From: an uncultured Gemmataceae bacterium
Lineage (GTDB): Bacteria > Planctomycetota > Planctomycetia > Gemmatales > Gemmataceae
Direction: 5' to 3'
Assembly (NCBI GenBank): GCA_937922175.1
Contig: CAKZUU010000102.1
Location: 1-16,622, forward strand
DNA length: 16,622 nucleotides
The notes under the pieces were generated by a model that saw only the letters and a program-made list of their open reading frames with translations, was not told where the DNA came from and made no database searches. The translations under genes were made by a program, and so were the position numbers. Positions within the stretch are counted from its first letter, which is position 1, and the number at the start of each line of letters is the position of its first letter. Shown here piece by piece: positions 1 through 8,243 of the stretch.

Positions 1-55
1 CGCCAAAATTCGCGTTGTTTTCCAATTTGAGTCAGTCGCTTCAGGATCCCCCTCG

Positions 56-2974
56 ATGCGCGCTCTTCTCACGTTTGCGGTGGTCATGGTTCTCCCCCCA
101 GGTTGGGTTGCGACCGCTGAGCGAACCCATCGCTCGGGCGACCTGGTTTCGGAGAGAAAGGCCCAACATTGGTGTTGGCAGCCGGTGCGTCGCCCGACGA
201 TTCCCACCGTGAGGGACGTCTCATGGCCAGCCGGTCCTGTTGATTGCTTTGTTTTGTCGGCTTGGGAAAGTAACGGTCTGACGCCCCTCGCCACGGTGGA
301 TCGCCTCGCGTGGCTCCGGCGAGTCTCTTTTGATTTGATCGGATTACCGCCCTCGGTCGCGGAAATTCGCCGATTTGAAGAGGAATGCTCCACGCGACCG
401 GAGTCGGCGGCGATGGCTCGCGTGGTCGATGACCTGCTCGCTCGACCCGAATTTGGCGAACGTTGGGCACGGCATTGGTTGGATCTGGTCCGCTACGCCG
501 AAACGAAAGGACAAGAGTACGACGCTCCGATACCAAATGCATACCAATATCGGGATTATGTCATCCGGGCATTCAATGCCGACCTTCCGTACAACCAATT
601 TGTCGTCGAACACATCGCGGGAGACCTTCTCCCTGCACCGCGGACGAGCGGACTCCACGGTGGGAACGAATCGATCCTTGCCACGGGCTTTTGGTTTTTG
701 GGGGAAGAACTGCACTCGCCGGTTGATACACTCGCCGATGAGTGCGACCGAATTGACAATCAAATCGACGTCTTTTCCAAGACCTTTCTCGGTCTGACAC
801 TTCACTGCACTCGCTGCCACGATCACAAATTCGACGCGATGACGCAACGGGATTACTACGCACTCAGCGGATTTTTGCTGAGCAGTTCGTATCGGCAGGT
901 GAGATGGAATACCTGGGCATCGCACGAACGGATCAGCCGAGATTTGCAGTTATGCCGACATCGGCATCGGAGTGCCGTGTTACGAGCCTTTGCCGAGCAG
1001 TTTCGCCACGAGGCCGACTCGCTGCGAGATCGACTTCTCGACGCCAGGCGGGCTGTGCGACAGGGGACGAAGCCCGAGTCACCCCAGCTAGCCCGCTGGG
1101 TGGAATTCTTGCGGGAAATCGAGAAAGATCCGACGAACCCGTTTTATCCGTGGGCTCGCCTGTGCCCAACGGGCGAGGCCGACGAGGCCCACCTGATCGA
1201 CGATCTTTTCCGCGAGAACGAATCCGACGATGTGACGGGGCAAGGATCCGATCTGCCGCTCTGGAAGTCCGACAGTCCGAGTTTTACGGGACAAAGCGGA
1301 GTGGTCTGGGGGGTGGATCCGGGCCGGCCGATCTTGGGCTTCTCCCGGCCGGGAGAATTTCGCCGTGATCCGTTCTGGAATCAACTCCGCGTGACACCGG
1401 GAACGGAGATGGATCACGGGGCTCTGGGCCGAGGCCGTTCCCGTTACGGTTACTTGCTGCGGTCGATCAAGTTTCGCACGAACCAGGATCGAGTCTGGGT
1501 CTGGGTCTACGGTCGTGGTCGGATTTATGCGGCGGTGGATTCGCACAAATTGATCGAAGGTCCGCTTCACAGCCGATTGGTACGCGACTTCGACACCGCG
1601 GGTCGATGGCAATGGATCCCGATGGACTTGGACGCCTACAAGGGGCACCGTCTTCATTTAGAGGTCTGGCCAACGGACGACGATGACTTCGCCGTCGGCG
1701 ATTTTCGTGAAGCCGAGCACGAACCGCCGCCGTGCCGGCCGTGGCTTCGTGCTTTGAAAAGAGACGGAACCCCGAAGTCGGCCGAAGCACTCGCCCAGGC
1801 TTATCAATCCTGGCTGATCCGAGTTCTCGACGCCTTGGCCGAAGACGATGATCATTCGCCGGAGGTGGTACCGCTTGCCGACCTCTTGGCTCGAAAGCCT
1901 GAATTGTTGGGAGTTCGAGACGTTGCTCCGCTGCAACAGACCGTCGCCGATTTGTTCACCAAGCAGCACGAGTTGGCGGCAGCTCTTCCCCGCGAATCTG
2001 ATTTGGCACCGGCGATCTGGGATTTCAATGGGGTCGATGATCATGTTCGACCTCGAGGGGCACCCTCGGCGATGGGCCCGGTCGCTCCTCGTCGGTTCCT
2101 CGAAGCCTTGGCAGGACCCGAGCCGTTGATCGCCCCGAACAGCGGTCGGCTCGAACTCGCCCAGCAGATGGTCAACCCCCGCCTCAACCCTCTGATTGGT
2201 CGGGTGATCGTCAATCGAGTCTGGAAGTATCTCTTCGGCCGAGGTATCGTGCCGACAGTCGATGATTTCGGTGTCATGGGCGAGCATCCTGTCCACCCCC
2301 ACCTCCTCGATTTTCTCGCGGATCGATTTGTCAATGAGGGAGGCTGGTCGATGAAACAATTGATCCGGGAACTGGTCCTAACACGGACTTACCGGTGTCA
2401 ATCGCAGGATTCGGCGGACTCATGGATCCTTGGCCCGAGGTTAAAAAGGCTCGAGGGGGAAGCGATCCGCGACGCGATGTTAGCCATCAGCGGCCGATTG
2501 GATTGGAAGTATCAAGGGCCGAGCGTCCCGATCTATCTTGGGAACATCGCCGGGAACGTGGGCCGACCCAAGGTCGATGGGCCTATTGACGGGGCGGGCC
2601 GACGCAGCATCTACCTCGCCGTCCGCCGGAACTTTCTCTCGCCCTGGATGTTGACCTTTGACACACCGGTGCCATTTTCGACGAACGGCCGACGCGCTCA
2701 GTCGAACGTCCCGGCTCAGGCATTACTGTTGATGAACGACCCGCTGGTGCATCAACTGGCCGCTCGCTGGGGCGAGGCCCTCTGCCGATCGAGCGATCGA
2801 CCCGAGGATCGCCTGGAGCAGATGTACTTGGTCGCCTTCTGCCGCCGACCGACGGAGTCGGAGCGGCAAATCGCAGCGCGCTTTCTCGAGGAGCGAGGTC
2901 TTGATCGTGTGGAAACGTGGTCGGCGTTGGCGCATGTTCTGTGGAACGTCAAAGAGTTTATTTTTATCCCCTGA
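56..2974 (+). CDS. DUF1549/DUF1553 (PSCyt2-PSD1) secreted haem-motif protein
   Basis: A 972-residue planctomycete-type protein. Residues 1-21 (MRALLTFAVVMVLPPG...ATA) look like a Sec signal peptide, so it is probably exported. Residues about 60-280 match the DUF1549/PSCyt2 pattern, with DRIDNQIDVFSKTFLGLT followed by CTRCHDHKFD; the CxxCH is at 251-255. Residues about 695-960 match DUF1553/PSD1 (NPLIGRVIVNRVWKYLFGRG, then VDDFGVMGEHPVHPHLLDFL). Between them, about residues 440-560, is a beta-rich stretch (VWVWVYGRGRIYAAVDSH...) that could be a carbohydrate-binding-like sandwich; this is inference. Unlike many relatives it has no N-terminal PSCyt1 cytochrome domain. The family's biochemical role is unsettled; such proteins are nearly always paired with a DUF1501 gene, as here, 24 nt downstream. 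The ATG start follows AGGA (42-45) and opens the signal peptide. Family assignment is firm; function is unknown. Confidence 0.9.
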   Translation: MRALLTFAVVMVLPPGWVATAERTHRSGDLVSERKAQHWCWQPVRRPTIPTVRDVSWPAGPVDCFVLSAWESNGLTPLATVDRLAWLRRVSFDLIGLPPSVAEIRRFEEECSTRPESAAMARVVDDLLARPEFGERWARHWLDLVRYAETKGQEYDAPIPNAYQYRDYVIRAFNADLPYNQFVVEHIAGDLLPAPRTSGLHGGNESILATGFWFLGEELHSPVDTLADECDRIDNQIDVFSKTFLGLTLHCTRCHDHKFDAMTQRDYYALSGFLLSSSYRQVRWNTWASHERISRDLQLCRHRHRSAVLRAFAEQFRHEADSLRDRLLDARRAVRQGTKPESPQLARWVEFLREIEKDPTNPFYPWARLCPTGEADEAHLIDDLFRENESDDVTGQGSDLPLWKSDSPSFTGQSGVVWGVDPGRPILGFSRPGEFRRDPFWNQLRVTPGTEMDHGALGRGRSRYGYLLRSIKFRTNQDRVWVWVYGRGRIYAAVDSHKLIEGPLHSRLVRDFDTAGRWQWIPMDLDAYKGHRLHLEVWPTDDDDFAVGDFREAEHEPPPCRPWLRALKRDGTPKSAEALAQAYQSWLIRVLDALAEDDDHSPEVVPLADLLARKPELLGVRDVAPLQQTVADLFTKQHELAAALPRESDLAPAIWDFNGVDDHVRPRGAPSAMGPVAPRRFLEALAGPEPLIAPNSGRLELAQQMVNPRLNPLIGRVIVNRVWKYLFGRGIVPTVDDFGVMGEHPVHPHLLDFLADRFVNEGGWSMKQLIRELVLTRTYRCQSQDSADSWILGPRLKRLEGEAIRDAMLAISGRLDWKYQGPSVPIYLGNIAGNVGRPKVDGPIDGAGRRSIYLAVRRNFLSPWMLTFDTPVPFSTNGRRAQSNVPAQALLLMNDPLVHQLAARWGEALCRSSDRPEDRLEQMYLVAFCRRPTESERQIAARFLEERGLDRVETWSALAHVLWNVKEFIFIP

Positions 2975-2998
2975 CCGAAACCTGCCGCCTGGATCGCC

Positions 2999-4417
2999 AT
3001 GCTCCGTAATCGACCAAACCCTCCCGATCGCCGCCTGATGCTCGCCGTCTCACGTCGAGAATGGCTTCGTCGCAGCGCGCAGGGGATCGGTGCCTTGGCC
3101 CTGACCACGATGTTAAGCGACGAAGCGACGGGTGGCCAACGCCATCATCGGCCTCGGGCACGCCAGGTCATTTTTCTGTACATGGATGGCGGTCCGTCGC
3201 AGGTGGACACCTTCGATTACAAACCTCTGTTGGCACGCCACCACGGTAAGGACCCGCGCACGGTCTTCAAGGTCGAGCCGACGCAGTTCGATGACATCGG
3301 CAAAGTGATGGCCAGCCCGTGGAAGTTTCGACCACGGGGAAAGAGCGGTTTGTGGTGCAGCGATCTCTTCCCCCATTTGTCCAGCGTCATCGATGAACTG
3401 TGCATCATTCGCTCGATGGTGTCGAACTTCCCGGAACACACCAGCGCGAATTATCTATTGCACACCGGTACGGGGCTGCAAGGTCGGCCCAGCATGGGCG
3501 CCTGGATCAGCTATGGCCTCGGGAGCGAAAACAAAAACTTACCCGGATTCATCGTCTTGAACGGCGGGTTGATACCGCCGGGCGGACTCGACAATTTCGC
3601 CAGCGGCTTTCTTCCGGCAGCGTACCAAGGTTCGGTGTTCCGACTGACCGATTCGCCGATTCCGAACCTTCGACCCTTGGAGAAAAATGGGCGCGATCAG
3701 CAAGAAAAGCTGGATCTGTTGCGTCGGCTGGACGAGGTTGCCTCAGAGCGCTTGGGACGTCCGGATGCGATTGAGTCGGCGATCAAGCATTACGAGACGG
3801 CGTTTCGGATGCAAACGGCGGTGCCCGAACTCATGGACATCTCGGTCGAGAGCCGAGCCATTCACCGCCTCTACGGGTTGGAATCGAAGTCGCCCGGGAC
3901 GGCCAGTTTTGGTCGGCAATGTTTGATCGCGCGGCGGTTGATCGAGCGAGGAGCAACCTTCGTCGAGCTGACCTGCCCACACGTTGGCCACGATCGCTGG
4001 GACCAACACGGCGACTTGCGAAAAGGGCATGAAGCAAACGCCCTGGCCGTCGATCAGCCGATCGCGGCTCTCCTCCGCGATTTGAAAGCGCGGGGCCTCT
4101 TGGAAACGACTCTCGTTGTCTGGGCAGGGGAGTTCGGCCGAACGCCATTCGCCCAGGGAGCCGACGGCCGCGATCATAATCAATTCGGCTTCAGTATTTG
4201 GCTGGCGGGCGGCGGGGTCAAGGGCGGCATCGCCTACGGTGAAACCGATGAGTGGGGCTACAAAACCATTCGGGACCGCGTTGAGATTTACGACCTCCAC
4301 GCCACGATTCTCCACCTACTGGGGATCGATCATAAACGGCTCACGGTTCGCTGGGGCGGACGTGACATGCGCTTGACCGACGTGCACGGCAACGTGTTGA
4401 CTGGAATCTTGGCGTAA
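2999..4417 (+). CDS. DUF1501 domain protein, Tat-exported, alkaline-phosphatase/sulfatase-like fold
   Basis: A 472-residue DUF1501 protein. A twin-arginine signal, SRREWLRRS followed by the hydrophobic GIGALALTTML, lies at residues 18-39, so it is probably exported folded, as is typical of this family. The core begins with VIFLYMDGGPSQVDTFDYKP (about 58-77). Further signature segments are PEHTSANYLLHTG, the His-rich CPHVGHDRWDQHGD, and GEFGRTPF plus GRDHNQFGFS near 376-396; the acidic and His residues resemble the metal sites of the alkaline phosphatase superfamily. A hydrolase role is inferred from the fold only. It follows the DUF1549/DUF1553 gene by 24 nt and is probably co-transcribed with it. 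A second in-frame ATG at 3038 sits only five residues before the twin arginines and is an equally plausible start; neither ATG has a strong ribosome binding site. Confidence 0.9.
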   Translation: MLRNRPNPPDRRLMLAVSRREWLRRSAQGIGALALTTMLSDEATGGQRHHRPRARQVIFLYMDGGPSQVDTFDYKPLLARHHGKDPRTVFKVEPTQFDDIGKVMASPWKFRPRGKSGLWCSDLFPHLSSVIDELCIIRSMVSNFPEHTSANYLLHTGTGLQGRPSMGAWISYGLGSENKNLPGFIVLNGGLIPPGGLDNFASGFLPAAYQGSVFRLTDSPIPNLRPLEKNGRDQQEKLDLLRRLDEVASERLGRPDAIESAIKHYETAFRMQTAVPELMDISVESRAIHRLYGLESKSPGTASFGRQCLIARRLIERGATFVELTCPHVGHDRWDQHGDLRKGHEANALAVDQPIAALLRDLKARGLLETTLVVWAGEFGRTPFAQGADGRDHNQFGFSIWLAGGGVKGGIAYGETDEWGYKTIRDRVEIYDLHATILHLLGIDHKRLTVRWGGRDMRLTDVHGNVLTGILA

Positions 4418-4420
4418 GAT
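4406..4420. other. Short inverted repeat across the convergent stop codons
   Basis: ATCTT (4406-4410), loop GGCGT, AAGAT (4416-4420). The repeat covers the TAA stop (4415-4417) of the DUF1501 gene and touches the last base of the opposing TGA. The stem is only five A/T-rich pairs and has no U tract, so any role as a bidirectional terminator is weak. It is recorded because it is the only structure at this very tight convergent junction. Confidence 0.2.
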
Positions 4421-7203
4421 CAGCGCTCGGGTGGTGGTTTCATGCCGGAAATCCAGTCGTGAAGCAGTTTGACGGCGTCGGCATCGACGGCGGAGGTCGC
4501 CACCGGTGGCATGTGTCCCCTCTCTCGATGCGACACCCGATGGAGCAAGACGGAGCGGGCCGGTTCGCCCGGAGCGATGAGTCGCGCCTCCGCTAACCCA
4601 AATGTGTCGTGCAGAGGTTTCACGTCGAAGATGCGCATGCGTTCCATCGGGGTGGTGAACTCCAGGTCCATCTGGGCATTACCTCCTCCGGCCTCGACGT
4701 GGCACATCGAACAGTTTGCGTGCAAAAACGATCGTGCTCGAAGGTTCAAATCTTGTTTCGCGTCGTATGGGTTGACGAGGCGCGGAAACCGATGGGGCGC
4801 ACGCGGCAGCATCGTCGATAAGGTCGCCGGGGCTCGCTGTCCAGCGAAATTCGTGACGCGTGCGAGATACTCGCTCCGCTGGGTCTCATCGGGGAAGCGA
4901 GCCTTTGCCGATTCGCGCAGGTCGGCCTTCATCTCTTCAAACGCATTGACGCTCAATACTCCGAGATGCTCCAAGACGCGCAGTTGGTTGTCCACGACGC
5001 CGCCGTAATCGTAATCGGTGTTGAACTGGCAGGTGCTCAGCCCGAGGACGAAGTTGGCTGCCCGACTGTGGCAGACCATGCATTCGGACCGGCTCGGATA
5101 GCGCCAGCGTTGTTTCCGATCCCCCAAGTCGAATTCGCGGTCTTTGCCCTGACGATCGACCAACACCGCGTCCGTCTGCTCGTCATGCCACTCATAGCTG
5201 TAGCCGTACCATTCGCCGTCTTGTTTCGTGAGAAATCGTGTCTCGATCCAACGACGACCTTGCGGGAAATCGAGGGCGAACGATTTGATGAGGACCGTGC
5301 GATCGGGCAGATTCCAGCCGCGGCTGGCGGTGACGTCGATTCGAGGCGAGGGACCGGGCAACATCAGCCAACGCTGTTTGTGCGCTCCGTCGGACCAGAA
5401 GGGAGCATTCACGGAATAGGGGATGATGCCGGGTTTCATGACATGACCGGCGACGGACTCGAACAAACCGCTCTCGCTTAGTTTTCGCGGGAAAACACTT
5501 TTGACCTGCGGTGGGGTCGGGGTGAGCGTGTAAAAGCCGCCCTGGTCTCGTCCGCGATGGTCGGCGATGATGAGTTCGCCTTGAGGATCCACGCCAATCC
5601 AGGTGATTTGCAGGTGCGAGTCGCAAAGCTCGCGGTGCCATATCGGTCGGCGGCCGTCGTGTTTCATACCCCAGATTTTGCCCGTCGAATAATCGCCATA
5701 GATGTAGGCTCCGCGCAACTCGGGGAATCGTTGACCGTAGTAAACGACACCACCCGTGAGCGAGCGGAATTCGGAGTGATGATGCTCGATGGTCGGGGGG
5801 ACGATCGGCGCTGGTCCGACGGTTCGATGGCGGTAGAAAGGATGGCTGCCTTCCATCACGCTCCAGCCGTAGTTGTCACCCTTGCGGACCAAGAATGCCT
5901 GTTCGTAGAGGTCTTGTCCATTTTGCCCGACCCAGATGTGTCCGGTCTTCTCATCGCAGGTGATGCGCCAAGGGTTTCGCAGGCCGAACGCCCAGGTTTC
6001 GGGTCGAGCGTGGGGCAGGTGAAGGAATGGGTTGTCTTTCGGGATGGAATAGTTCCGCCCGGGGTCAGGGTGGTCCACATCGATCCGGAGAACTTTGGCG
6101 AGCAGCGTCGAGATGTCTTGGCCGACGTTATCGGTGTCAGAATCCACCGTGCCGTCGCCACTGGTCACGTACATCATGCCGTCCAGGCCAAAACATACCG
6201 CGGCACCGTTGTGGCCATCGCTGGGCCATTCGATGATGACGGTCGCCGATTTCACATCCAATTGATAAGGCGGTTGTCGTTCCATCACGTAACGAGTGAT
6301 TCGACTATGTTTCTTGCCGGAGGGGTGAGGACCGTTGCTACCGATGTAGACGTAGCCGTTCTCCGCGAACTTCGGATGGAAACAGATGTCGTAAGCCGTG
6401 TCGGCGGATTCCAACAACGTCTCGATGGTGTCGCTGTCGGGGTGATGGCGGAATCGCCCCAAGCGAGTCGCGCCGTAGGAGTCTTTTTGGTCGATCATGA
6501 GCATCAGGTCAGTGCCTGGCTGAGGTTTAACGCAGATGGGATAACTCACCTTGAGCTTCGGGAACAAAAGCTGTTTTTGAAACGGAGGTGGCGGGTCAGG
6601 AGAGCCGATCACGGTGCTCGTCGTCACGGGGACGAAACGCGAAATCCCGCGGGGCCGAGCGGTGGTTGCCGTCGGGCCCTCGAATAGTACCGTCTGCCAC
6701 GGGTTGTCGGCGACGGCGACGTGCCAAGTTTCGCCGGGGATGGGCCGACCTCCGGTCCGGAGCATTTCACGCCAGAAGACGCGGCCCTCGATTTGTCCCG
6801 AATTGTCGGAGTTGTTTGGCCCTTCGACGAGCGGGAGATCAGGGTCGGGGTCAGCGTCGGCGCGGCGACGGAACACCGCGTGGACCTTCCCATGCGCCGA
6901 CTGACGAAACTCATAAATCCCCGGTCGATCCTCCGCCGGCTTGATCCGGAAGCGGAAACCGCTCGTCGAATCCGCAAGAAAGTAAAGACACTCACGATCC
7001 CACAGCAGTCGGAGCGTCGAATCTGGGAGGACTTGGGCCTGCCGCCACTCCGGCTCACGGTCTCGACCATCCATAGTCAGCGGTGCATCGGTCCAGCGAA
7101 TAACGACAGGTTCGGGGTTGCACTCCGCTTCGCTTTTCCAAGCCGTCGTCCAAATCGCACAGAAGCAAAGGGCAAAGGGCCTAAGCAAGCGGTATCGGGG
7201 CAT
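4420..7203 (-). CDS. Exported CBM9-like / PQQ sugar dehydrogenase / dihaem cytochrome c fusion
   Basis: A 927-residue protein with three parts. Residues 1-26 look like a Sec signal peptide. Residues about 33-200 resemble carbohydrate-binding family 9 (PLTMDGRDREPEWRQA, then LRLLWDRECLYFLADS). Residues about 215-560 are a glucose/sorbosone dehydrogenase-type six-bladed propeller: GHNGAAVCFG contains the family's catalytic-type His (H331), GLRNPWR carries R409, and HIWVGQNGQDLYEQ and KGDNYGW are further family signatures. Residues about 575-920 match the SO2930-family dihaem cytochrome c region (IPYSVNAPFWSDGA), with CMVCH at 708-712, CSMCH at 831-835 and a late GHMPP that could supply a Met ligand. 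Likely role: periplasmic oxidation of a sugar or polyol with electrons passed within the chain to c haems; substrate unknown. The frame extends upstream to a TTG at 7287, but ATG 7203 exposes the signal peptide and is preferred. No good ribosome binding site is seen. Confidence 0.88.
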   Translation of the reverse strand: MPRYRLLRPFALCFCAIWTTAWKSEAECNPEPVVIRWTDAPLTMDGRDREPEWRQAQVLPDSTLRLLWDRECLYFLADSTSGFRFRIKPAEDRPGIYEFRQSAHGKVHAVFRRRADADPDPDLPLVEGPNNSDNSGQIEGRVFWREMLRTGGRPIPGETWHVAVADNPWQTVLFEGPTATTARPRGISRFVPVTTSTVIGSPDPPPPFQKQLLFPKLKVSYPICVKPQPGTDLMLMIDQKDSYGATRLGRFRHHPDSDTIETLLESADTAYDICFHPKFAENGYVYIGSNGPHPSGKKHSRITRYVMERQPPYQLDVKSATVIIEWPSDGHNGAAVCFGLDGMMYVTSGDGTVDSDTDNVGQDISTLLAKVLRIDVDHPDPGRNYSIPKDNPFLHLPHARPETWAFGLRNPWRITCDEKTGHIWVGQNGQDLYEQAFLVRKGDNYGWSVMEGSHPFYRHRTVGPAPIVPPTIEHHHSEFRSLTGGVVYYGQRFPELRGAYIYGDYSTGKIWGMKHDGRRPIWHRELCDSHLQITWIGVDPQGELIIADHRGRDQGGFYTLTPTPPQVKSVFPRKLSESGLFESVAGHVMKPGIIPYSVNAPFWSDGAHKQRWLMLPGPSPRIDVTASRGWNLPDRTVLIKSFALDFPQGRRWIETRFLTKQDGEWYGYSYEWHDEQTDAVLVDRQGKDREFDLGDRKQRWRYPSRSECMVCHSRAANFVLGLSTCQFNTDYDYGGVVDNQLRVLEHLGVLSVNAFEEMKADLRESAKARFPDETQRSEYLARVTNFAGQRAPATLSTMLPRAPHRFPRLVNPYDAKQDLNLRARSFLHANCSMCHVEAGGGNAQMDLEFTTPMERMRIFDVKPLHDTFGLAEARLIAPGEPARSVLLHRVSHRERGHMPPVATSAVDADAVKLLHDWISGMKPPPER

Positions 7204-7248
7204 GGCATCGAACCGTGGAATCAAAATCGGCTGAAGTTCGGCGCTAAC

Positions 7249-7257
7249 ATTGTAGCA
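7249..7257 (-). promoter_or_regulatory. Candidate extended -10 promoter for the dehydrogenase-cytochrome gene
   Basis: On the minus strand this reads TGC TACAAT, an extended -10 pattern (TGn plus 5 of 6 matches to TATAAT), about 45 nt upstream of the ATG at 7203. No matching -35 box lies 16-18 nt upstream. It sits in the 112-nt gap after the LolA-like gene, so the fusion gene may have its own transcript. This is motif matching only. Confidence 0.3.
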
Positions 7258-7315
7258 ATTGCCCCGACTGCCGCTTGCTGATTCCAATTAACCGTTCGTG
7301 TCGAGCGGTTCGGAC

Positions 7316-8089
7316 TCACTTCGGCTGACTGAAAAAGTCATTGTCGACGTGGTCGAGGAATTTCATCTCCTCGACGGTCAGATCCAGGATTTTCTTGCCG
7401 TCTTGAAAAAACGTGAGCTTTCTGGGCATCTTTTGTCCATCCAAGTCGGCGTAATCGTCGAAAATCCGCACCTGTTCGGTCTCTTTGCGAGTCATGAAAT
7501 CCAGCGACCGATTCTGAACCTTCCGGAGCAGGTAGGTTTTTTGATCAAAGTAGAGAAACACGTCACTGTACCCTTTCTTTTTCACTCGCACTCCGACGAC
7601 CGCATGATCGCCGATTTTGTCTTCTCCAACCAGGGTCAACTGAATGCCTGGCCCGAAAAGGACGACCAGGTCAGAGGCTACCTCGGCCCACGTGGAATCA
7701 CGAATCAGTTCCAGATCCTCTGGTTTGTCATAAGTCATCACTACTTGGCCGTTCAACGTGACCCATAGCTCTTTCCCGTCGAATCCGACCGATTGGCGAA
7801 CCTCCTGGTCCATGACCTTGAGGTTCAGGTCTTGGCGAAAGCGATGAGTATCCCCTTTGTTCAGAGCAGTCATGACCATGGTGCCTGTTAATTCCAAGCC
7901 TTCGGCGTCGATCCGGGCTTGGCCGGCAAATTGACCAGGTCGTTCGCGATTCTTTTTGATGACCTCTTCCCCGCCGTGCGCCTTGATCGCTTTTTTGATG
8001 ACATCTTTGGCGTCGTTGTCAGCGTACAGCGAGGCGGGCCAGCCGAGAACAGTAAAACCCCAAACCAGCAGGAAGCCGCGATGGCGCAT
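7316..8089 (-). CDS. Small exported protein, LolA/outer-membrane-lipoprotein-sorting-like fold
   Basis: A 257-residue protein. Residues 1-23 (MRHRGFLLVWGFTVLGWPASLYA) form a clear signal peptide, so the mature protein is probably periplasmic. The rest alternates short beta strands with charged turns (GKELWVTLNGQVVMTYDK, DVFLYFDQKTYLLRKVQN, then the end EEMKFLDHVDNDFFSQP). This resembles the half-barrel of LolA/LolB-like and outer membrane lipoprotein-sorting proteins, where the late FDQKTYLLRK-type strand is characteristic. Early AIKAHGGEEVIKK is also common in such planctomycete proteins. Function in lipoprotein or lipid handling is inference. The frame runs back to 8242, but ATG 8089 has a good GGGAG site six bases upstream. 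It is the first gene of the minus-strand pair, divergent from the HIT gene. Confidence 0.7.
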   Translation of the reverse strand: MRHRGFLLVWGFTVLGWPASLYADNDAKDVIKKAIKAHGGEEVIKKNRERPGQFAGQARIDAEGLELTGTMVMTALNKGDTHRFRQDLNLKVMDQEVRQSVGFDGKELWVTLNGQVVMTYDKPEDLELIRDSTWAEVASDLVVLFGPGIQLTLVGEDKIGDHAVVGVRVKKKGYSDVFLYFDQKTYLLRKVQNRSLDFMTRKETEQVRIFDDYADLDGQKMPRKLTFFQDGKKILDLTVEEMKFLDHVDNDFFSQPK

Positions 8090-8120
8090 AAGATGCTCCC
8101 ACGAGTGACAAACAGCCGGG

Positions 8121-8145
8121 CACGGCCGAGACCGTCTGGTCCGTG
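8121..8145. promoter_or_regulatory. Inverted repeat in the divergent intergenic region
   Basis: The 154-nt gap between the divergent LolA-like and HIT genes contains CACG (8121-8124) and GACC (8130-8133) facing GGTC (8138-8141) and CGTG (8142-8145), giving an imperfect stem with a five-base bulge. It lies 32-56 nt upstream of the LolA-like start, so it could be an operator or part of its 5' leader. I could not place a convincing -35/-10 pair in the gap on either strand. Confidence 0.2.
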
Positions 8146-8243
8146 CTATGGAGCTATTCGTTTCCTGATCGGGACTATTTGGGTCAGAACGCAAACTCGG
8201 GCCGGGACCGAAGCGGCTCAAGCGACTTCCGGGAGATGCCATC

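Noticed and set aside
1493..1510. Short tandem GTCTGG repeat
   Set aside because: It encodes the VWVWV beta strand of the DUF1549/DUF1553 protein and is too short to be a functional repeat.
5557..6687. 376-codon open frame on the plus strand, antisense to the dehydrogenase-cytochrome gene
   Set aside because: The opposite strand has recognisable family motifs throughout. The antisense product matches no family I know and has no ribosome binding site, which is typical of chance open frames in G+C-rich DNA.
7204..7287. Longer N-terminus for the dehydrogenase-cytochrome gene starting at TTG 7287
   Set aside because: The extra 28 residues would precede a normal signal peptide and include the candidate -10 box, so the region is more likely untranslated.
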